A stretch of DNA of 6,201 nucleotides. It comes from an uncultured Eubacteriales bacterium (lineage in GTDB: Bacteria; Bacillota; Clostridia; Oscillospirales; Ruminococcaceae). Under the pieces are notes generated by a model. The model ran no database searches and was not told where the DNA came from. It saw only the letters and a program-made list of their open reading frames with translations. The stretch spans positions 1 through 6,201 of the forward strand of contig CABUOE010000136.1 in assembly GCA_902493155.1 (NCBI GenBank), given 5' to 3'. Positions 1 to 5,403 of this stretch are shown one piece after another (position 1 is the first letter of the stretch; each line of letters begins with the position of its first letter). Made by a program: the position numbers and the translations under genes.

Positions 1-155
1 TCCGGCGTAATCCCGATACAGGGTGTTTAGTTCCTTATAAACTGCGGGTCGTCGTGATAGCGCTCATAGGCTTCGTTTAATTCGTTGACCGCCCGCATGA
101 CGGTTTCGGGGACGTACTGCCCGCCGAAATCACCAAATCTTCCAATTTTGCTCAT
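1..155 (-). pseudogene. trpB: Tryptophan synthase beta chain TrpB, 5' end only, with an apparent 1-nt frameshift
   Basis: TrpB is the PLP-dependent subunit that condenses indole with serine in the last step of tryptophan synthesis. Only the N-terminus is present. The ATG at 153-155 is preceded by AAAGGG and GGGG on the minus strand. It opens with MSKIGRFGDFGGQYVPETVM, the hallmark TrpB N-terminus, and continues through NELNEAYERYHDDPQFI (residues 24-40). The frame then reads R-N-stop, with TAA at 27-29. Starting from AAG at 34-36, the neighbouring frame reads KELNTLYRDYAG to the window edge, which is what TrpB homologues have at this point. One base is therefore missing at about 36-38 relative to an intact gene. 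It lies 25 nt after trpF and is the fifth gene of the operon. The PLP lysine and the rest of the enzyme are outside the window. Family assignment is very secure. Whether the lesion is a real mutation or a sequencing or assembly error cannot be told here. Confidence 0.88.
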
Positions 156-180
156 TGTACCCCATTCCCTTTCTGCATCG

Positions 181-810
181 CTATACAAGCGATAATGCCG
201 CCATCAGCGCGGCGATTTTATTTCTGTCTTTGCAGCCGTCCGGGCCTTCCACCCCGCCGGAAATGTCGATTCCGAAAGGGTGCATCGTCCGAATTGCTTC
301 TATGATATTAAACGGCGTCAGCCCCCCAGCCGCGAAAAACGGCTTTTTGGGGGGATGCTCCGCCACAAGGCTCCAGTTAAAGGATTTTCCCGTGCCGCCA
401 TAGACTTTTTCAGTATAACTGTCCAAGAGCAGGATGTCAACATCTGTCGAATCGGCTTGCTCGATGTCAGCCGCTTCACGGACACGCACCGCTTTCCAAA
501 CAGCGGTATTTTCCGGCAGCAGCGGCCGCAGACGCCGGATATACGCCTCGTCCTCGTCCCCGTGAAGCTGCACCGCATAAAGGCCGCATCGGGCGGCGGC
601 TTTCGCCGCTTCCTCCGGCGGGGCGTTGACGAAAACGCCAACCGGCTTCACCCGGGAGTCGAGCTTTCGGATAAGCGCCGCCGCCTGCTCCGCCGTAACC
701 TGCCGCCTGCTCTCGGCGAAGACGAATCCTGCGTAATCGGGAAGAAATTCATTTAAATAAGTGACATCCTCTTCCCGCCGGATGCCGCAAATCTTCACCT
801 GCACGGCCAC
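181..810 (-). CDS. trpF: Phosphoribosylanthranilate isomerase (TrpF)
   Basis: This cytoplasmic (beta/alpha)8-barrel enzyme carries out the Amadori rearrangement of N-(5'-phosphoribosyl)anthranilate to CdRP, the substrate of TrpC. The 209 residues are the usual length for a stand-alone TrpF. VKICGIR (5-11) carries the expected general-base cysteine, C8. QLHG is at 81-84, and LLLDS (127-131) carries the expected general-acid aspartate, D130. GGTGKSFNW (138-146), AAGGL (160-164) and DISGGVEGPDG (182-192) form the phosphate-binding barrel end. The start is GTG at 808-810, six nt after a strong AGGAGG. Another GTG two codons later is less well spaced. The trpC stop lies 11 nt upstream and its bases are part of this gene's ribosome binding site, so the two are probably translationally coupled. 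The gene ends with TAG, 25 nt before trpB. No key residue is missing, so it should be functional. Confidence 0.97.
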   Translation of the reverse strand: MAVQVKICGIRREEDVTYLNEFLPDYAGFVFAESRRQVTAEQAAALIRKLDSRVKPVGVFVNAPPEEAAKAAARCGLYAVQLHGDEDEAYIRRLRPLLPENTAVWKAVRVREAADIEQADSTDVDILLLDSYTEKVYGGTGKSFNWSLVAEHPPKKPFFAAGGLTPFNIIEAIRTMHPFGIDISGGVEGPDGCKDRNKIAALMAALSLV

Positions 811-816
811 GGTGTC

Positions 817-823
817 CCTCCTT
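817..823 (-). promoter_or_regulatory. trpF ribosome binding site overlapping the trpC stop codon
   Basis: On the minus strand the bases read TAAGGAGGG followed by ACACC and the GTG start of trpF. The TAA (822-824) is the trpC stop codon, and its last two A residues are also the first bases of the Shine-Dalgarno AAGGAGG. Ribosomes ending trpC therefore finish on the trpF ribosome binding site. This supports the GTG at 808-810 as the trpF start and suggests coupled translation. Confidence 0.85.
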
Positions 824-1601
824 ACGCGATGCCCTGCAGCCGGCGCAGTTCCTGTTCCATATCCCCGCTTCTCATCAGCGTTTCGCCGATGAGCACCGCG
901 TCGGCGCCGTACTGCCGGACCATTTCCATGTCCTCCCTGCTCCCAATACCGCTTTCGCTGACCTTGACCACCTTGTCGGGAAGCTGTCCCGCCAAAGCTT
1001 TCGTCGTCTCCAGCGAAACCCGGAAGGTTTTCAAGTCCCGGTTGTTGACGCCGATGATGTCAGCCCCCGCCTTGACCGCCGACTGAAGCTCCGTTTCGTT
1101 GTGGACTTCGGTGAGGCAGTAAAGCCCCAGGCTTTTGGCGATGCTCATAAAGCTCACCAACATCTCTGTGTCCAAAAGGGCCGCGATCAGCAAAATCGCA
1201 TCGGCCCCGATGACCCGCGCCTCGTAGATCTGGTACGGGTCGATGATGAAATCCTTGCGGAGAATGGGAAGGCTCACAGCCTGACGGACTTCCCGCAGGT
1301 AGTCGCTGCTCCCCTGAAAATAATGCTCTTCGGTCAGGCAGGAAATGGCCGCCGCTCCGCCTTTTTCGTAGGCTTTGGCGAACGCCGCGGGATGGAAGTC
1401 CTCCCGGATGAGCCCCTTGGAGGGGGAGGCTTTTTTCACTTCGGCGATGACCGAAAGCCCCTCCATTTTGAGGGCGCCGTAAAAGTCCAGGACGGGCCTT
1501 TTCTCTTCCAAGGCCCTCTTTTCCATCTCCCCGGGAGAAATTTTCTTCTTTTCCCGGCTGAGCTGCTCCAGCCGTTTTGCTACAATATCGTCCAGTATCA
1601 C
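822..1601 (-). CDS. trpC: Indole-3-glycerol phosphate synthase (TrpC)
   Basis: This cytoplasmic TIM-barrel enzyme decarboxylates and cyclises CdRP to indole-3-glycerol phosphate. The 259 residues match stand-alone family members; it is not fused to TrpF as in E. coli. Family motifs occur in order: AEVKKASPSKG (53-63) with E54 and K56, LRKDFI (114-119) with K116, LTEVH (163-167) with E165, GVNNRDL (184-190) with N186, and SESGI (215-219) with E216 and S217. These correspond to the known catalytic and substrate-binding positions. GADAVLIGE (232-240) is the typical C-terminal phosphate-binding segment. The start is GTG at 1599-1601, nine nt after AAAGGA on the minus strand. The gene begins 18 nt after the trpGD stop and ends in the trpF ribosome binding site. 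It appears intact. Confidence 0.97.
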   Translation of the reverse strand: MILDDIVAKRLEQLSREKKKISPGEMEKRALEEKRPVLDFYGALKMEGLSVIAEVKKASPSKGLIREDFHPAAFAKAYEKGGAAAISCLTEEHYFQGSSDYLREVRQAVSLPILRKDFIIDPYQIYEARVIGADAILLIAALLDTEMLVSFMSIAKSLGLYCLTEVHNETELQSAVKAGADIIGVNNRDLKTFRVSLETTKALAGQLPDKVVKVSESGIGSREDMEMVRQYGADAVLIGETLMRSGDMEQELRRLQGIA

Positions 1602-1619
1602 GTCAAGTTTTCCTTTCTG

Positions 1620-3269
1620 CTACTTTGTGAGAGCGACGGTTTTGTCCTTAAGGGCGTTGAGTTTATGAAGCGCCGCGCCGCTGTCGATGGATTTCTTCGC
1701 CATCTCGATGCCCTCGGCGATGGAAACAGCAGCTCCCGTCGTGTACAGCGCGCATCCTGCGTTCATCAGGACAATGCCCCGTTTCGGCCCCTGCTCTTTC
1801 CCGCTGAGGATATCCATGGTGATCTTGGCGTTTTCCTCCGCGGTTCCGCCGACGATATCGGCCATTTCCCCTTCCGGCACCCCGAACTGGGAGGGCCGGA
1901 TGGCGTATTTGATCAGCTTGCCGTCCCGGATTTCGCAGACCTTTGTGGGGGCGGAGATGGAGATTTCATCCAAGCCGTCCTCGCCGTGTACCAGCATGGC
2001 GCCCTTGATGCCCAAATTCATGAGCACCTGTGCCATAGGCTCCATCAGCGCCTCGTCGTACACCCCCAACAGGATGTAATCGCTGGCCGCCGGATTGGAC
2101 AGCGGACCTAAGATGTTAAATACGCTGCGAACACCGATTTCCTTTCGGGGCATGGCGGCGAATTTCATCGAGCCGTGGAAGGCCGGCGCAAATAAAAAGG
2201 AAATGCCGCATTCATTGAGGCACTCGGTGGCCTGCTCCGGCGTGAGGCTTAACCCAAAGCCCATCGCTTCCAGCACGTCGGCGGCGCCGCTTTTGCTGGA
2301 AACGCTGCGGTTGCCGTGTTTGGCGACCGCCACTCCCGCTCCCGCGATGACGAATGCGGAGGTGGTGGAAATGTTAAAGGAGTTCGCCAAATCCCCGCCG
2401 GTGCCCACAATATCGATTACCGGGAAGTCGTGCTCCACATTTTTGCCCTTTTTCCGCATGACCTGGGCAAAGCCGGTGATTTCCTCGGTGGTCTCTCCCT
2501 TCATCCGCAAAGCGGTGAGGAAGGAACCGATTTGGGCGTTGGTGGCCCCGCCGCTCATGATGCAGGTCATGGCGTCGAAGGCCTCTTCCCTGGTAAGATT
2601 CTCGCCCTCGATGGCCTTGAAGATGTAGGGCTTTAAGGCGTTGCGCTGGGCGGGCGGGATTTCGCTTGCCGGGGTGTTAAGGGGCGTTACCGACAGGTTC
2701 GGTACTAAATTTAAGAAGTTTTCCAGCATCCGCCCGCCTAAACCTGTCAGGATGGATTCCGGGTGGAACTGAAGCCCGTAGGTGGGGAAATCCTTGTGTT
2801 TGACCGCCATAATCTGCCCCACTTCGTCCTCGGCAAGGATTTCGAAACAGTCGGGCAGGCTCTCCCGCTCGACGATGAGGGAATGATACCGGGCCACCTC
2901 GACAGTCTCCGGCAGCCCCGCGAAGATGGGGTCCCGTTTCAGCAGCTTTACGTTGCTCGATTTGCCGTGCATCAGCTGGATGGCGGGGACGATTTTCCCG
3001 CCGAAAGCCTCACCGATGGCCTGATGCCCCAGGCAGACGCCCAAAACGGGGATTTTGCCGCTGAAGCGGCGGACTGCTTTCTCAGAAACCCCCGCCGAAG
3101 AAGGGTACCCCGGGCCCGGCGAGACAATTAGCGCCTGCAAATTCATCTTTTCCATCTCATCAACGGTGATTTTATCGTTGCGCACCACCTGCACGTCGGG
3201 ACAGAGGGGGCCGATGGCCTGGTAAAGGTTATAGGTGAAGGAATCGTAGTTATCCAATATTAAAATCAT
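1620..3269 (-). CDS. trpGD: Fused anthranilate synthase glutaminase (TrpG) and anthranilate phosphoribosyltransferase (TrpD)
   Basis: This is a bifunctional 549-residue protein. The N-terminal class I glutaminase domain (about 1-190) supplies ammonia to TrpE. It has MILILDNYDSFTYNL at the start, PGPG (51-54, oxyanion region), the nucleophile C79 in GVCLGHQ, and H169 and E171 in FHPES to complete the triad. A linker of about 20 residues with several prolines follows (roughly 191-212). The TrpD domain (about 213-549) transfers phosphoribose from PRPP to anthranilate. It shows the PRPP loop GTGGD (289-293), NISTTSAF (299-306), KHGNRSVSSKSGAADVLE (317-334), RSVFNILGPLSNPA (381-394) and VHGEDGLDE (428-436). 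The same fusion order occurs in E. coli TrpD (TrpGD), and separate genes are also common in Bacillota. ATG at 3267-3269 follows AAAGGAT with a normal spacer. The gene lies 26 nt after trpE and 18 nt before trpC. All key residues are present. Confidence 0.97.
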   Translation of the reverse strand: MILILDNYDSFTYNLYQAIGPLCPDVQVVRNDKITVDEMEKMNLQALIVSPGPGYPSSAGVSEKAVRRFSGKIPVLGVCLGHQAIGEAFGGKIVPAIQLMHGKSSNVKLLKRDPIFAGLPETVEVARYHSLIVERESLPDCFEILAEDEVGQIMAVKHKDFPTYGLQFHPESILTGLGGRMLENFLNLVPNLSVTPLNTPASEIPPAQRNALKPYIFKAIEGENLTREEAFDAMTCIMSGGATNAQIGSFLTALRMKGETTEEITGFAQVMRKKGKNVEHDFPVIDIVGTGGDLANSFNISTTSAFVIAGAGVAVAKHGNRSVSSKSGAADVLEAMGFGLSLTPEQATECLNECGISFLFAPAFHGSMKFAAMPRKEIGVRSVFNILGPLSNPAASDYILLGVYDEALMEPMAQVLMNLGIKGAMLVHGEDGLDEISISAPTKVCEIRDGKLIKYAIRPSQFGVPEGEMADIVGGTAEENAKITMDILSGKEQGPKRGIVLMNAGCALYTTGAAVSIAEGIEMAKKSIDSGAALHKLNALKDKTVALTK

Positions 3270-3295
3270 CTGAAATCATCCTTTCTCAGCGGCCC

Positions 3296-4765
3296 TTATT
3301 CCGCGTCAGCCTCTTCCATGGCCCGCAAAACGGCGTTTGCCTTGTTTCTCGTTTCTTCGTATTCTTTTTGAGGGTCGGAATCAGCCACCACGCCGCCGCC
3401 TGCCTGGACGTACGCCTTGCCGTTTCGGAACAGCGCCGTCCGGATGGCGATGCAGGTGTCGATGTTGCCGTCAAAGCCCAAATACCCGATGGTGCCGCCG
3501 TAGAGGCACCGCTTTTTGTTTTCGAGGGTGTCGATGAGCTCCATGGCCCGTACCTTTGGGGCGCCGGACAAGGTTCCCGCCGGCAGGGCCGCCAGCAAAG
3601 CGTCCACCGCCGTTTTGTCCTCCCGGAGGATTCCCTTGACGTCGCTTACAAGGTGCATCACCTTGGAGTACCGCTCCACCTGCATGAAGTTTGTCACCTC
3701 CACGGTGCCGAACTTTGATACCTTGCCCACGTCGTTACGGCCTAAGTCCACCAGCATGGTGTGCTCCGCCCGCTCTTTGGGGTCGTGGAGGAGGGCCTGC
3801 TCGTTTGCCCGGTCTGCCTCTTCGGTGAGGCCACGGGGAATGGTCCCCGCGATGGGCTTGGTGGTGACGATGCCCTTTGTGACGTTGATGAGCATTTCCG
3901 GGGACGCGCCGGCGATTTGGTAGTCCTTGAGCTTAAAGTAGTAGAGGTAGGGGGAGGGATTCGACGACCGCAGCTGCCGGTAGACCGAAAAGGCGTCCGG
4001 CGGGTTTTCGATCTCGAACCGCTGGGACGGTACGATCTGGAAAATATCCCCGGCCACAATGTGTTTTTTTGCCTCCTCCACCATCTTCATATACTGCTCC
4101 TTGGTAAAATTGGAGCGAACCGCCATGGCGGGCTTTGCGGATTTTTTGGAAATCGACGGCTGGTAGTTCTTGATTTTTAAGACCAGCGCCTTTGCCCTCA
4201 ATTCGCACTGCTGATACTGCGCTTTCACATCTTCGCCCCGGCGGATGTTTAAAATCACCACCGTTTTGTTGCTCAGGTGGTCGAAGGCGACAATTTCGTC
4301 GTACAAAAATAAGTCGCAGTCGGGGAGCTTCAAATCGTCCTCCGGCACATTTTTAAGGGTCGGCTCCATATACCGGACGGTGTCGTAGGAGAAGTACCCG
4401 ATAAGTCCGCCGGTCATTTTGGGCTTGTTGGGAAAGGACGGCGACTGGTAGTCTTTCATCACGCCGGACAAAAAGGCGGCCAGGTCGGTGAAGGGGGTGC
4501 GTTCCTCCCCATTTTCTGTGATTTTGACGGCAGTCCCGTTTTCAATCCGCAGCTCCATTTTGGGGCGAACGCCGATGAAGGAGTACCGTCCCCACTGGCT
4601 TCTGTTGTCCACGCTTTCCAGGATAAAGCAGGTTTCTTCGTCCTGCTGGAGGGCGTCAAAAATGTGGATGGGGGTAAAGGTGTCGGCCAGAGCCTCGTAG
4701 AAAACGGGAACGACCGGATAGTCGTTTAACAGGCTCTGAACATCGTCAATAGTTGGATACAGCAT
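3296..4765 (-). CDS. trpE: Anthranilate synthase component I (TrpE)
   Basis: TrpE is the chorismate-binding large subunit, which with the TrpG domain makes anthranilate and is usually the target of tryptophan feedback inhibition. From the ATG at 4763-4765 the protein has 489 residues, normal for the family. The N-terminal part has LESVD (50-54) and GRYSFIG (59-65). With NPSPYLYY (269-276) these match the regions that bind tryptophan in characterised enzymes, so feedback control is likely. The chorismate-binding domain has PIAGTIPRG (304-312), RAEHTMLVDLGRND (332-345), PAGTLSGAPKVRAMEL (395-410), GYLGFDGNID (427-436) and QAGGGVVADSDP (454-465) followed by EYEET. A longer reading from TTG at 4769-4771 is possible, but that codon is only 3 nt from AAGGAG, whereas the ATG is 9 nt away, so I chose the ATG. 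Position first behind the T-box leader, with tryptophan genes following, favours TrpE over the related PabB. Confidence 0.97.
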   Translation of the reverse strand: MLYPTIDDVQSLLNDYPVVPVFYEALADTFTPIHIFDALQQDEETCFILESVDNRSQWGRYSFIGVRPKMELRIENGTAVKITENGEERTPFTDLAAFLSGVMKDYQSPSFPNKPKMTGGLIGYFSYDTVRYMEPTLKNVPEDDLKLPDCDLFLYDEIVAFDHLSNKTVVILNIRRGEDVKAQYQQCELRAKALVLKIKNYQPSISKKSAKPAMAVRSNFTKEQYMKMVEEAKKHIVAGDIFQIVPSQRFEIENPPDAFSVYRQLRSSNPSPYLYYFKLKDYQIAGASPEMLINVTKGIVTTKPIAGTIPRGLTEEADRANEQALLHDPKERAEHTMLVDLGRNDVGKVSKFGTVEVTNFMQVERYSKVMHLVSDVKGILREDKTAVDALLAALPAGTLSGAPKVRAMELIDTLENKKRCLYGGTIGYLGFDGNIDTCIAIRTALFRNGKAYVQAGGGVVADSDPQKEYEETRNKANAVLRAMEEADAE

Positions 4766-4774
4766 CGTCAAAAT

Positions 4775-4780
4775 CTCCTT
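4775..4780 (-). promoter_or_regulatory. trpE ribosome binding site
   Basis: AAGGAG on the minus strand lies 9 nt before the ATG at 4763-4765 and only 3 nt before the in-frame TTG at 4769-4771. The spacing decides for the ATG. It lies about 40 nt downstream of the leader terminator, so it is transcribed only on readthrough. Confidence 0.85.
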
Positions 4781-4819
4781 TTCTCAATTTTTATCTGGGT
4801 CAACTGAAATTTGGACAAC

Positions 4820-4857
4820 AAAAAAAGCCCATCATCCCTACACATGGGACGATAGAC
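4820..4857 (-). terminator. Rho-independent attenuator terminator of the trp leader
   Basis: On the minus strand the arm at 4857-4846 can pair over 12 positions, including three or so G-U pairs, with the arm at 4838-4827. The loop is 7 nt (4845-4839) and a run of seven U residues follows at once (4826-4820). It overlaps the antiterminator, as expected for a transcription-attenuating T-box. When tRNA-Trp is charged, transcripts should end here, before the trpE ribosome binding site. Confidence 0.92.
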
Positions 4858-4872
4858 CTCGTGGTGCCACCC
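4846..4872 (-). promoter_or_regulatory. T-box antiterminator with UGGC bulge
   Basis: On the minus strand GGG (4872-4870) pairs with CCC (4848-4846), and ACGA (4862-4859) pairs with UCGU (4852-4849). The 7-nt bulge UGGCACC lies at 4869-4863. UGGC can pair with a tRNA 3' end GCCA; bacterial tRNA-Trp has G at the discriminator position, so the variable base fits. Its 3' half uses the same bases as the 5' arm of the terminator, so the two structures exclude each other. Confidence 0.93.
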
Positions 4873-4878
4873 AATTTC

Positions 4879-4897
4879 GAGAATAACGAACATTCTC
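4879..4897 (-). promoter_or_regulatory. T-box Stem III hairpin
   Basis: GAGAAU (4897-4892) and AUUCUC (4884-4879) form a perfect 6-bp stem with a 7-nt loop, six nt before the antiterminator GGG. Position and size match Stem III of T-box leaders. Confidence 0.75.
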
Positions 4898-4898
4898 C

Positions 4899-4942
4899 TC
4901 ATTTCAGGTACGCAGCGAATCACATCATTTCAGGTACGCAGC
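4899..4942. repeat. Exact 18-nt direct repeat inside the T-box leader
   Basis: The plus-strand sequence tcatttcaggtacgcagc occurs at 4899-4916 and again at 4925-4942, 18 of 18 identical with a 26-nt period. It lies between Stem IIA/B and Stem III. One copy looks like a local duplication. In the transcript GCGAA (4947-4943) just before the first copy can pair with UUCGC (4919-4915) at the start of the second, giving a possible extra hairpin. Confidence 0.9.
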
Positions 4943-5148
4943 TTCGCATCAATACCCTATCCTTTAACGCAGGAATTACGTCACAGGCTACTGCGGAAAA
5001 TCCGTTTCACCCTGCTCCTCACAAATCCATTCGCTCACATCGTATGTGCCGGATTCACACCAACCGCCGGCTCTCTGAAACACCGTTATGCAAGTTACTT
5101 GCTTTTGCTCACAGGATTTTATCGATTTAGTTCCCTAAATTGTTTCAA

Positions 5149-5177
5149 ATTATACTCCCACTTTTTTGATTTGTCAA
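5149..5177 (-). promoter_or_regulatory. Sigma-A type promoter of the trp operon
   Basis: On the minus strand TTGACA (5177-5172) and TATAAT (5154-5149) are both exact consensus hexamers with the optimal 17-nt spacer. Transcription would begin around 5143-5140, just before the T-box Stem I. Such a strong promoter suits an operon controlled by attenuation rather than by initiation. No operator-like dyad overlaps the hexamers. Confidence 0.93.
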
Positions 5178-5185
5178 GGGGTTTG

Positions 5186-5198
5186 AAAAAATTTTTTT
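5186..5198 (-). promoter_or_regulatory. A/T tract upstream of the trp promoter, possible UP element
   Basis: Six A residues followed by seven T residues (plus strand) lie at about -45 to -57 from the inferred trp start. This is where RNA polymerase alpha C-terminal domains contact A/T-rich UP elements. The function is inferred from position and composition only. Confidence 0.45.
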
Positions 5199-5204
5199 AA
5201 GTAG

Positions 5205-5223
5205 GGGCGAACTACGTTCGCCC
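5205..5223. repeat. Perfect 8-bp palindromic hairpin, possible REP-like interspersed element
   Basis: GGGCGAAC (5205-5212) and GTTCGCCC (5216-5223) are perfect inverted repeats around a 3-nt loop, preceded by GTAG. No T run follows directly on either strand, so it is not a standard terminator. Short GTAGGGGCG...CGCCC hairpins of this style recur between genes in some Clostridia, from general memory. It lies between two divergent promoters, so an operator is also possible. Confidence 0.55.
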
Positions 5224-5291
5224 AGATGTCTCCCTATTACGCATAGGTTGTAATCTCCAAAAATATTTCGACCTGCTTTTTCTTCTTTCGA
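5224..5291. other. Intergenic stretch with no recognisable feature
   Basis: Between the 8-bp palindrome and the probable MutS-like promoter I see no coding region, further repeat or clear binding site. The reverse-strand frame through 5145-5405 has no ribosome binding site and overlaps both promoters, so it is not credible as a gene. Confidence 0.6.
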
Positions 5292-5320
5292 TTCTCCAAA
5301 ACATGAATTTGTGCTATACT
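5292..5320 (+). promoter_or_regulatory. Probable extended -10 promoter of the MutS-like gene
   Basis: TATACT (5315-5320) is preceded by TG and one base, an extended -10 pattern. The best placed -35 is TTCTCC (5292-5297), 17 nt upstream and a poor match to TTGACA. Extended -10 promoters tolerate this. Transcription would start near 5327, leaving a leader of about 77 nt before the ATG at 5404. No better candidate was seen between 5178 and 5403. Confidence 0.5.
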
Positions 5321-5364
5321 GAAAGCGGGTCTGTGCCTCATGGGCTGGCTCTGAGAATCTATAA

Positions 5365-5383
5365 GGCCGGGGTTTCTCCGGCC
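5365..5383 (+). other. GC-rich hairpin in the 5' UTR of the MutS-like gene
   Basis: GGCCGG (5365-5370) and CCGGCC (5378-5383) form a perfect 6-bp stem with a 7-nt loop, 20 nt before the start codon at 5404. No U run follows, so it is not an intrinsic terminator. I could not match this leader to a known riboswitch class. The nearest Shine-Dalgarno-like bases, GGAAAG (5384-5389), directly follow the stem, so it may affect translation. Confidence 0.45.
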
Positions 5384-5403
5384 GGAAAGCGACGGTATCT
5401 TTC

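Larger units (their letters stand above)
4820..5142 (-). promoter_or_regulatory. T-box riboswitch leader specific for tRNA-Trp, controlling the trp operon
   Basis: T-box leaders bind a matching tRNA and let transcription continue when the tRNA is uncharged. The parts can be traced by hand on the minus strand. The Stem I base is UCCU (5116-5113) with AGGA (5019-5016) and GCAAA (5108-5104) with UUUGU, separated by a GA-containing internal loop compatible with a k-turn. The specifier loop has AGUA (5099-5096) opposite GAA, then UGG (5029-5027), the Trp codon, followed by A. Above it CUUGCAU (5094-5088) pairs with AUGUGAG (5040-5034). Next come AGAGA (5076-5072) and GCCGG/CCGGC enclosing a distal loop with GGUUGGUGUGAA. 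Stem II (about 5014-4984) has GAA opposite AGUA, an S-turn pattern. Stem IIA/B includes UCCU/AGGA around GCGUUAA (4974-4960). Stem III is at 4879-4897. Codon and UGGC bulge both fit tRNA-Trp. Pairings were read by eye. Confidence 0.95.

Noticed and set aside
27..45. Programmed -1 frameshift in trpB
   Set aside because: No X XXY YYZ slippery heptamer or long homopolymer at the site, and trpB is not known for recoding.
1101..2111. Long plus-strand open frame of 336 codons
   Set aside because: It lies opposite trpC and trpGD, which have unmistakable family motifs. It has no ribosome binding site or recognisable domain and has the odd composition of a reverse-strand shadow.
2095..2628. Plus-strand open frame of 177 codons, and similar frames throughout 155-4700
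   Set aside because: All overlap clear trp genes on the other strand and translate to low-complexity sequences typical of antisense reading of GC-rich codons.
4766..4771. TTG start adding two residues to TrpE
   Set aside because: The TTG is 3 nt from AAGGAG, too close for initiation. The ATG at 4763-4765 has a 9-nt spacer.
4766..5142. E. coli-style leader peptide with tandem Trp codons, or TRAP (G/U)AG repeats
   Set aside because: No short open frame with consecutive TGG codons and no regular series of GAG/TAG triplets was seen. The T-box elements explain the leader fully.
5199..5223. The palindrome as a terminator on the minus strand
   Set aside because: The bases after the hairpin on that strand are CTACTT and an A run; the T run comes too late. 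Upstream on that strand there is only the divergent region.
5341..5390. Possible TPP riboswitch because of a CTGAGA match near 5351
   Set aside because: The other conserved TPP-aptamer segments are missing and the downstream gene has no link to thiamine.
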